From contig OY755177.1 in assembly GCA_963576735.1 (NCBI GenBank), positions 8,122,001 to 8,186,000 of the forward strand: a stretch of DNA of 64,000 bases, written 5' to 3'. A program made the translations under genes and the position numbers. Shown in pieces: positions 48,894-59,800 of this stretch. Within the stretch, counting starts at the first letter, position 1; the number at the start of each line of letters is the position of its first letter. The notes under the pieces are model-generated. The model was not told where the DNA came from. It did not search any database and saw only the letters and a list, made by a program, of their open reading frames with translations. Origin of the DNA: Bedellia somnulentella. Its lineage: Eukaryota > Arthropoda > Insecta > Lepidoptera > Bedelliidae.

Positions 48894-50881
48894 ATTTGAT
48901 TTGTTTGATTTTGATTGAACCAACCAAGACCAAGTGAAGAGGGAGGGAGGTTACGTACGTTACGTTGAACAACACAAACCATAGAGTTTATAATGCAAAC
49001 TTAACGCCATCTCGAAGCAGTCCACCCGAACTTCTACTACAATATAATAAAATCGCCTACATATCTATCTATAGGTATATTGCGCCTTAACTTAGCTGTA
49101 CTGTCTGTATGGCTACGAAAATGTAATATTAACAAAAACCAAAACATGTTCAAATCTCTAGTCTTGAGTTTATATGTGAAGTAGTCACCTTTCTTCACCA
49201 TTTGCCAGAAAATTTCTCATAGAATTATTGTTTTTTTTTTCTTTTTTATACGGCGGGGGTATGTCAGACTTTTACTGACTAAAACCCCCCGGTTTTAAAG
49301 GAGTGTACCTAAGCTAAATCGGGTAGGGTGAGTATAAAAATAAAAGAGACTCTATCTTGAGTCTAGTGTGACTCTATACAGGGTGTAATTGTAACGACTG
49401 TTTTCAATGAAAAGTATGATTAATTATCACGTATAGAGGCAGAAGTCGTTGATTCGTTTTTTCAAATTTTGTTAAAATTTGCACTAAGAAAGTAGTACTA
49501 TTGACACCAACACGCTCAATGTGTGCGTGAAACGCGATGACAAGGCGGGCAACTCAGCTGACAGCTGCGACCCGCCGTGACCCTTAACCGGCGGCCAAAT
49601 CAAATCAAGGCCAGTAAAGTAATCAATCGAACTTAGCTTCTAATATCTTCTTATTTTTTACATGTTATTATTTGACGTGATAAATTTGAATAACACTACC
49701 CCATAGTTAATACTGCGTTGGAATGCGGCAGTATGTGCAGAGAAAAAATCATAATTCGTAAACATCGATCGCCGCGAAATTCAAAATCTGCATGTATCAA
49801 GTCGGGCGGGCTTGTCAGCATTTTATCAAAGGAACAGTATTAGTACTAAGTTAGTTGTTGTTTGTAGCTCATTGTGTTTGTGTCGCTTATGATTGGATGT
49901 CACTTTGATTTTTCGCATTAATTTTCGGAGTGTGAGTTCAGTTTTAGTATCTTGTGTTGTGATTGTGTTGAGTAAATATGGCGTACACGAACCAGCAAAG
50001 TTCAGTGTTGGTGTTTTATAATGTTAATTCTCAAAATGTTCTGCGTTTTGCGCAAATAAAGGTGATAGCCCGGATCTGCCACTGCCAATCAAAACGGGAT
50101 GAGTTATTTTTATTCGTATTCTTTAGTTAACTGTGATAGAGTACAGATACACCCGTTTAGAGCCCTTTAGCCCCGAGAGAGTTTAGTAAACACCAAAAAC
50201 TCCTCCAATTTCGATGTCGGTTAATGAATGAATAGGTATCTCTTGCGCACTTTATTTTATGCCACGTAAATGCATCGTTTCGATGGTCTCTATTTGTTTT
50301 TAACTTTATTATCTTACGCTCATGAAGTACATACATTACATACATACTCACGCCGTTACTTCCCATTGGGGAGGCAGAGATGTAAAGTAAAACAAAAATA
50401 GCGGTAGCTGATTATTTAGGATGACAGTTTTATTATAATCGTCGGTGTTAATTATTAGAGATAGATTTTTTACATACATATTCTCACGCCATTAGTTCCC
50501 ATTGGGGTAGGCAGAGACTATCGATCGCCACTTCGTACGATCCTGGCAAACCTCTCTAGCTTTGTTTACATCCATCAATCTTTTTACTTGAAAATGTTTG
50601 AATTACACTACCCCATATTTAATACTGGATTGAAATACGAGGCGACTAAGACCACAGCCTCACCAGGCGCGGCGATAAGTTCAAAGAAAAATCAAACATA
50701 GCCGCGAAATTCAAAAAAATTTTGCATTGCTGTCACAGTGCGGTTTATACGGTCACGAGCAAGTGTGCGCAAGACTAGATGGTCACATGACGCGCCCGCT
50801 GTTCTCTGTGTGTGTGTGAGACATTATACGGGTAGGAGTGTGTGCGCTAGGCTAGTGTAGATAACCACAGTTTTCCATCTG
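48894..50881. promoter_or_regulatory. Divergent intergenic region of rhodanese 2 and KMT2
   Basis: Separates the minus-strand rhodanese start (48893) from the first proposed KMT2 exon (50882). Two related segments, at about 49690-49790 and 50602-50720, share CACTACCCCAT(A), TTAATACTG and GCCGCGAAATTCAAAA. An ATG frame at 49978 ending at CAAATAAAG/GTGATA could be an alternative first exon. LINE-Y tails lie at 50330-50380 and 50473-50585. No TATA element can be assigned. Confidence 0.4.
50330..50585 (-). repeat. Two LINE-Y 3'-end fragments
   Basis: Each runs from a CATA microsatellite through TCACGCC(G/A)TT and TTCCCATTGGGG. The second continues to TACGATCCTGGCAAACCTCT and CATCCATCAATCTTTTT, matching 3664-3780. 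Confidence 0.7.
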
Positions 50882-53800
50882 ATGGAGAAAGTAAGTTTTT
50901 CTGCTAAAGCGGTTTTAATCTTTTTGTTTATTTCATATGGTGGATATTAAGCATTAAACTTTAATATACGAATTAATATTGAAGTAACAATCGCCGTCAA
51001 ACTAACACGCAGTATTTAGTGTTAATTTAACACAACAATACAAAAACAAACAAAAAAAACAAGAATAAGGCTAAGTTCAGATAAATGCGCAACGACGTGC
51101 GCTGTCGCGCGATTCAGCAGTTCTCATTCTCAGACTGCACTTTACTCTAGCGATGGTCTAGTGTGAACATTCAGAGAATGGACGTGGGTGGATAAGGTGG
51201 AGGGTGAAGGGAAGGGTGGAATCTGCTTGTAGGTTTTATACCGCAAACTGCGACGTCGCCATCGAAACAAAGACGTTACTGGGTGCACCCTATTTTAAGA
51301 CAAAAGGTGCGTATCGAGGAAAGGCGCTGAGGAATTTCCAATTCCCTAACTGTGGCTACCCCTTCAAGGGATTTATGGCTATACGGCTGTGAGTGTATGT
51401 AAGTATATCTCAGGTAAAAACAATAAACTAAAATTTCTATTATATTTTTGAAATTTGTTGTATATTTCCTCATTTATATCTTATGTTAATATAAAAAATG
51501 CGTTTCAATTTACCTTTATTTTCTTTTTTTCTTTTCTTCTAATGTTTCTTGTGTAATCAAAAATATTTAAAATTTTATTTTTGGTTACCTCCAATGACGT
51601 AGCATTGGTAAAAATGAGTTTCACAATTGCCATAAATAAAATAATAATAATAATTTAATCTGTGTTAACTCTGTGATGCGTTTGGGTTTGGTTTGGTTGA
51701 AATGGTTGGGTTTGTAGTGCTTGTTTAGAAGTTACGAAAATGATTTTCTTTAAATATAAGCATTGTTTTCATTTGTGGTAATATTTGTTGATTTGAGTTA
51801 GAGCTGCTTCTACTTTAAAAGTAAGTAATCATATGAATTGTGTGTAACCTGTGGATATTCATTATGGCGGTCCCGATCTTCGATAATACTTCGTAATGTT
51901 TGTTGGTGTGAATATGGTTGTAATAGTCATTAATGTGTCCCGATTTAGATGGATGGTAGTGAAGAAGGAGCCTTGGATATGGATGTGATGGCGGATGATG
52001 GTTCTGAAGATGATGTTGAAGCCCCGCCATCGTCAGGTATTAAATGATATTTTTTTTGTTGTCACTATAGTTGTTTTATAGAATGTGAGGAATATTACAG
52101 TATTTGTTTGTATAGAATGTTATCCTGGGCCTGGATCCACTCCAACATCGTGTGCATCGTCGCCGCGTGGTGAAGAACCTGCTTCTCCACACGCTGGTGT
52201 GCTGCAACCCAGCTTTTTCCATCACCAACCTTATACAAGACCATTTTTTACTTCTGCACGTAGAGGACCTGGGAGACCGCGTAAGGAAGGTGTAAAATTG
52301 GCTCGAGAAGGCAAAATAGTGCGCAGGTTGGTTTACATCTATTTATGAAAAACCTTAACAGTTATTGTCCTTCTGCACATCCCTATTTTTCATTTGTACT
52401 AAATTCCTTTAAAACAACAGAAAATAAGCCTAAAATAGCATCAATTATTTATGTAAAGAGAAGTTTGCACAGAAGAGTAATTGTTTGTTCATAGTTACAA
52501 AAGAGAGACAGTGACTAAATTGACTAGATGATAAAGTATTAAGATTTGTCTATATTATGTGAAATAAGTTTTGTGTGTAGAAACTCGGCCACTTGAAAAT
52601 ATTCTGTCTTGTCTGTCATGTATTCTGTAATTTCAATTTGAAGTTGGAGTATGAAGGTTGGTGTTAAAACTATGGGGTGAACATATTATTTAGAAGATAA
52701 CTACGAGGGGCATGCCAAAAGAAACAAGATACTCAAAAATTATAAAATTTATTCTTTATTACAAGTATCAATCTTTTCAAAGTATTCACCCTGAGCACAT
52801 ATACACTTTTCCATATGTCTGTACCAATTGGAAAATACCTGTAACCACTCTTGTTTAGATACCTCAGAAATCTCGAAATTATTGGCAACCAGCACATCTT
52901 CTTTGCTTTCAAACCTCTTCCCCTTTAGTTTTTCTTTGATTTTTGGAAACAAGAAAAAATCACAAGGCGCTAGGTCAGGGGAATATGAGGTAGAATTGAC
53001 ACATTTTTTGAGTCGAAAAAGTCTAGTGTTCTGGCAGACGTGTGCAGCGCCGCATTGTCGTGGTGCCAGAGAAGGTGCCGGATTCCTGACTTCGGTCGCT
53101 TGTCACACCAAGCTGATATTACTGTTGGAGCACAAACTGTCACATACCATTCGGAGTTTACCCTTTTTTCATACTCTAGCACAACAGTAGCAATATGACC
53201 CGTTTTGCAGAAAAACGAGGCGGCCATTTTGTTTCTGGGTGCTTTGTGCCCGGCAACATTTCGTTGGAGTTGGCTCGTCTTCAAACACCATACAGTCGAA
53301 TGTCGCTTTGATTCGGGATCATAGTTATATAGCCATGTTTCGTCACCAGTCAGTATATCATATACGTTTTTTTTCTTGCCTCCATTGAATTTATCTATCA
53401 TGAATAGGCACCAATCCACCCGACGGTCTTTCTGCTCATCGGTAAGTTTGTGCGGCACCCATCTCGAACAACGTTTATGGAGAGAAAGGTGGTCGTGAAT
53501 TAGGGTTTGCATTGCTGCTGATCCAATTCCTAGTTCTCGCTCTAGCTCTACATATGTAATTCGTGGGTTTTCGTGAATAAGTTTTTCGACTGCAGGAACG
53601 TTTTCTTGCGTGTCCGCGTTTGGCGGCCGTCATGTCTTTGCTTCATCTTCGAGACATCCCTGGCCTCTTTTAAATTCAGCAAACCAATTGACTACTGATG
53701 CTCGGTAACAAGCAGACTCACCATAAGTAGAAGCCAAAAGTTCAAAACATTCTTGAGGCTTTAAACCGTTTTTAAAGTCATAATAAATCATAGGCGAAAA

Positions 53801-56800
53801 TCACGTCGACTGAGCTCCATTGTCGACTGAGCTCCATTGTCGCAAGTGAATTCCCGCCAGATTCTCAGAAAAATGATGCTCATTCAAATAAAAAATAAAT
53901 AAAAGAAGTTTGTTCTATATTCAAATATGTATTCAAAAACCAGCCTATAAGATGGTGTATAGCTTGCCAGTGTCAACTAAATGAGAAAAGAGTATCTCAC
54001 TTCTATTGGCATGCCCCTTGTATTAATTGAATGATATGAGCTTGGATGTATGCTAATACCCTAATTGACTTTACAATGAAACAGTAAAGTTTACTTTTAT
54101 TATCAAATCTAATTTTCTCAGCCACTTTTGGATTTTAAGTGGGGAAAAGATTGTTAAATAAAGGTATTTGGTTATGGGTGACCCAATGCATTGCCAGAAA
54201 ATCAATTTAAATCCTCTTTATTGCCTTTTATGAACCCATACAGGTAGAAATGGCTATTCTAAGTCAATACTACACAGCCATCAATCACAACTGAGAAGCA
54301 TCCACTCCTATGTTATTTAAATTAAGACCATACAAGCAACACAGCTTATATGTTTACAAGCCCAAAATAAAGTAATGTTTTAGTCTTCTGAAGGATACCA
54401 AACAGAAAGGTGTTTTAGTTACAGGTTTAAAAAAATAATATTTTTCAAGGGTTTTGAATAAATGCTAACAAGCTTCTTTTGTATTCAATAATTACAGTGT
54501 ATTATAATGGACTGATTGAAGTATCAATAAATGAATGGTAAAACTAGTCTATTTATACCTAAAAGCAGAGTTTTAATTAGAAGTACCATACATCTTCAGA
54601 ATCTACAGGAAATATACATTCAGGAAAAATATATAAGATGTATCTTCAGATAAAAGTGAAGAATCAATTGATATACAGAATGATAATTTCTTTTAAGTTT
54701 TTACATACATATACTCACGGCTATAAATACCTAGATGGGGAAGCCAGAGCTAAGGAATTAGAAATTCCCCAGCCACTTTTGGAAGATGCGTGGGGAAAAG
54801 ATGGTAAAATAAAGGTTGTTGGTGATGGGTCTCCAACCGCATCGCCCAAAAATCCCTTAAAAGCCCCAATACCGTTAGTCGCCTCTTACGTACACCCACC
54901 GGAAGAAATGGGGTAGTGCTATTCTAAGTAGTAGGTAGTGCTTTTAAGTTTTTATTGCCTTGAAATCATTCATGAGACCACAAAAAGCTGCTTTTATTTT
55001 TTTAAAGGTATAGGACCCCAGGCTCAATGAGAGGTTTTAAAAGGCATAGAGGGAGCCGAGATGACAATGACGAATTGATGGATGAAGATGATTTTGTGAT
55101 GCCTGCTCCTGAAGAACCACCCTATTTTCCTGAAAAATGGTTAGTACCTTTTTATTTATAAGTATATTGTTGAATAGACTTGAAAGATAATGTGTATAAT
55201 CTCATGCCAAAGTTTCAAAAATAAAACTGATCTCAAATCTTGAAATGTCTTCAGATTGCAAATTTTGTGGTAGTGTTTTGTTTGCCGTGTAGTGTCGGCT
55301 TAGAATAACACTACCCCATTTCTACCCGTTGGTGATCGTAAGAGGTGACTAAGGGTCTAGGGGCTTTTTAAGTCATTTTTGGGCGATGTGGTTGGAGACC
55401 CGTTATCAAAATCATTTATTATTACCATCTTTTCCCCAATCAATTTCCAAAAGTGGCTGAGGAATTTCTCATTCCGAAGCTCTGGCTACCCGGTTAAGGG
55501 ATTTATAGCCGTGAGTATATGTATGTATGTATGTATTTTTTGTTATATGAATGATATAGATTTTAATTTGTATGTTATAATTTGACTGTTGGTATATTTT
55601 TTCATGTATTTTTTTGTAACACATATATCCACACCTGTATATGCATGCTTTTTGGATCTCAGTAAGGCCTTTGATATGGTTTCTTATAATCTTTTGTGGA
55701 GTAAGCTAGAGCGCACCACACTTCCAGCGGAAGTTACTGGGATTCTTAGGTATTGGTACAGCAACCAAGTAAGGTAACAATGTAAGGTGGAATAATGTGT
55801 TTTCTGAAGTACAAGCTAGAATGTGGAGTGAGACAGGGAGGACTGACCTCGCCAAACTTGTTCAGCCTGTATTTATTATTATTGTTGGGCGCTAACCGCC
55901 TCGGGTTTCCGCACTTAACCCAGCTGCGAGGTGGGCCATTGTACGTGGGCCATTTGGCCGTTTAAGTTTCCCAACCTAATTCAGACCAGAAGGACAAAAG
56001 CTTATCCAGGTCAGCCATTGCCTCTGGTAGCGACTTTTTGGATCCGATGGTGTTATTTCGGATATCGGTTACTCCGTTGCATTCCTGGAGCACATGAGTG
56101 ACCGTTTCGTACCGCCTCCATGCACGCACGGCACAGAGGGCTGTCGGTGATGCCTAGAGTGTGGAAGTGTTTGTTTAGGGCATAGTGCCCTGTGATAACA
56201 CCCACTAGAGTTCGTAGATTTGGTCTGCTAAGGCGTAAGGCATATCTGGTCAGATTTTTCCTAAGAGTTGGCATTGCCTCTTTAGACTGTCTGCAGCCAG
56301 GCGTGCCTTGCCAACACGCGCTTGCTAGGGTTTGTGTGCGTTCCCTTAGCCACGTGCGCAGCTGATTGAATGGAAGAGGTATTATGGGTTCGGGTCCGTA
56401 CAGAGACATAGCCGATCCCCCTCTAGCCAGCTCATCAGCCGCATCATTGCCTAAGGACCCACTATGGCCTTTTATCCATTGCAGGATAATATTGTTGTCC
56501 TGCGCCACTTCTTCTAAGGCTTGGTGACATTCCAGGACTAGACCTGAAGTGTATTCGCTTCGATTGAGGGCTTGCAGGACAGAAGTGCTGTCCGATATAA
56601 TTTTTATGGTCATTTCTGAGATTTTTCTTGCTTTTATGGCCTGGGCAGCTTGGATGATTCCAAGACATTCGGCCTGAAAAACAGTGTTATATTGGCCCAG
56701 GCTTTTTGATATTCTTATATTTAGATCTAGGGAGTGTGTGCCAGCCCCCGTGCCTTGATGTTCAGCCTGTATGTGAATGGTTTGATCGAGAGCCTGAGCA

Positions 56801-59800
56801 GCATGCATGCGGGTTGCTATATTGATGGTATAGCCATTAATAATATAAGCTATGAGGATGACATGGTTCTGCTTAGCCCCTCGATCATTGCCTTAAGAAA
56901 AATGGAAGCAGTTAGTGAAGCATACACAGCAGAGCAAGGGCTTATGTACAATGCGAGTAAAAGTGAGGTCATGATCTTTGCAACTGGTAGCAAAAAACAC
57001 GATTTAAGGCGTTTTGCCAGGTTTTCTACACCAGTAGCTTGTGGGTCAATTATACACTTAGGGCATGCAATGCTTTCCGGGTTCAGTACATAATGCCTTC
57101 AGGAGGCTGTTGGGGCTGCCCCGATTTTGTAGTGCGTCACAAATGTTTGCCCAACACCACACGGATGATTTCTACGCCATCAGGCGCAAAAGAGTGGCGT
57201 CCTTAATAAGCAGGGTGCGGGCCAGCTCCAACAGTGTCCTGCGGGGTATTTCTGACAAGGTGGACTATCCCATCCTCAAACACTGGGTCGGACTAATTAT
57301 TAAGTAATGATTAGAGTAATTTTATATTAATTAATTAATTTGAATTGTTTTGATACTAACATAGGTTAAGCAGTACTAACAATAATGGACTTGTATTGTC
57401 TAAATAAATATTTTTGTTTATTATTTTTATTTATATTATACTAATCATATTCATTATGTTGTTATAGGCCAGGAAAAGCTTGTTGTCTTTGTAACCTTGG
57501 AGAGAGAAGCCAGTTAGGTCAAGGGGAAATGTTGCAATTTACAGTTGGGATTGTAAGTGAGGAAAGTATTCCTTCTGCTCCTGTATCTGGAAGCAGTACT
57601 CCTACTAATACTCTAGCTAATACCCCTTCAACACCAACTACTCCTGGTCTGATATCACCACCACCAGAACTATTGGATCCTAATCAGCATCCATTAGCAA
57701 TGCCATTCAGTAGAAGACAAAAGGGATTCAACAAGTGCAAGTAAGTTTTGCTTTGTAAATTGCAATGTTGTTGCTATATTCTACACAATGTTATTAATTA
57801 CTTTCTATTGTTCAAGGACACCTTTATACAACATGGAACATACTGATGAACTGTCAATAATTGGATTTGTTGAACCACAAGATTTTGCAACAGTAATATC
57901 TAATGGAGCTATTTATGTACACCAAATGTGCTTAAAGTTTAGCCCTCCATTTCAGGTAACTTCAAATTGATAATAAGAATTTAAATTATGCTCATAGCTG
58001 TATTATATTTTTTAACATATTTGTTTTCTGTCTGTAGGAGGAAGTTGTGAATGAATTAACCAGTGAGGAGGATAGAGAAAAGTTTCAAGAATCTGAGATA
58101 GTTAGAGTAAAAACTATTGTAACTTCTGCACTTCTAAAAAAATGTGCCTTCTGTCAGAGACATGGTGCTAGCGTAACTTGTAAGGTAGGTGAAATGTGTT
58201 GTTATATTTTTTTCTTTATATACATCATGCTATTTTACTTAATTTATATTTATGCTCCTCCATAGAAAGTTAATTTTAAATGCCTATCATAACATAAACA
58301 TAACATAAACGTTCACGCCGAATATCCCCGAAGGGGTTGGCAGAGGTACTAATACTTCTAAACATCACGTGACTTTGTCACCTGGTGTTCAGAGTACCCA
58401 CGTTTTGCATGGACAGTGTACTCAAGTGATAGGGGGCAGGCCTATCGCCGTTTTGTACGAATACACTGTCACATGACTAAGTATAACTCAGCCATGTGGG
58501 TTTCCTCACGATGTTTTCCCTCACCGTTAACAACCATGATAAATTAACCACACATATGTCTTTAGAAAAGACAAATTGGTGTAGGCCCGACCCAGGATTT
58601 GAACACTAATCGTTTGCACGATAACCGAGTGTTCTACCCACTGGGCTATCACGGCTGCTATGCCTATCATACTTATAAATAATGTTACTGTAAGTAAATA
58701 TCTGAGAAGACAAAAAGAACTTGAATTGTATATTTCAGATTGACAGTATGTGGTTTATGAAATAATGAATAGAGCATTTTATACTACATATAGTTTTGAT
58801 AGACACATGCTAGTCATTTTTTAGTTTTTTCAGTAATTCTTTTGTTACCATGAATAAACCTCTAAGGGTGTGCAGCCGGCGAATGTACATGAATATATAT
58901 ATATATATATTGTAGTGTCATCCTCTCTAGGATAGCATGCCCCCTTTTATTCAATTGAATGTGATAGCAAATCAATTTTTCGGTATCAACAACAACAACA
59001 TTACTAAATTGTGCATACCTCCTGCATATTATCACTATGTCACCAAGATCAATGTAAATATATTACAATAAAAATGTTGACGAAAAGTAAAATGTCTATG
59101 AAAACCCACAATTATCAATAGACTTTATAATATATAATAATCTTGATTTTATATGTTTGTAATTTGCAGATGAGTTGCAATAAGTATTTTCATCTTCCCT
59201 GCGTTCTTGCTTCGGGAGGTTTCATGGACTTCAAAGCTAAAGCATCTTTTTGTAAAGATCACCTCTATCAAGTCCCACTTATGAGTAAGTATTCAAACAA
59301 ATATTTTATTATTATTATTAGCAAGTATAAAGCATATTTCAATCACATACATTTACAGTTAAGATAAGAAACAAAGTAAATGAAGATTTTCATCCTAAGA
59401 ATCACTTTATATCATGTTTTAAGACATGTTCTCATTAACCTTTGCAAGGGTTAAACATAAACATCTATTACTTTTTGACTGTCACAAATTAAATGAGTGG
59501 TATATATATATTCACTTCTAAGTTAATTGGTAATCGAGACGGAAAACTAACATTAAAATTAGAGCATAAATGTTTCAGATTACCTAAAGTGCTTAATATT
59601 TCAGTGTAATCATTATCATTTACTGTTTTTGGTGAAAGATCCTTAAGAGACCATAATAGATAGACAAGTATAAAATTGTCTACAAACATTACAACATCAT
59701 TGTATGTAACAAGCTGCAGCATTGAAAGCTTTATTATTCTTTCAGGTTCAGCTGATATCGACTGTCGCATGTGTCGAGTAGTGGGAGATATCGCCAATCT

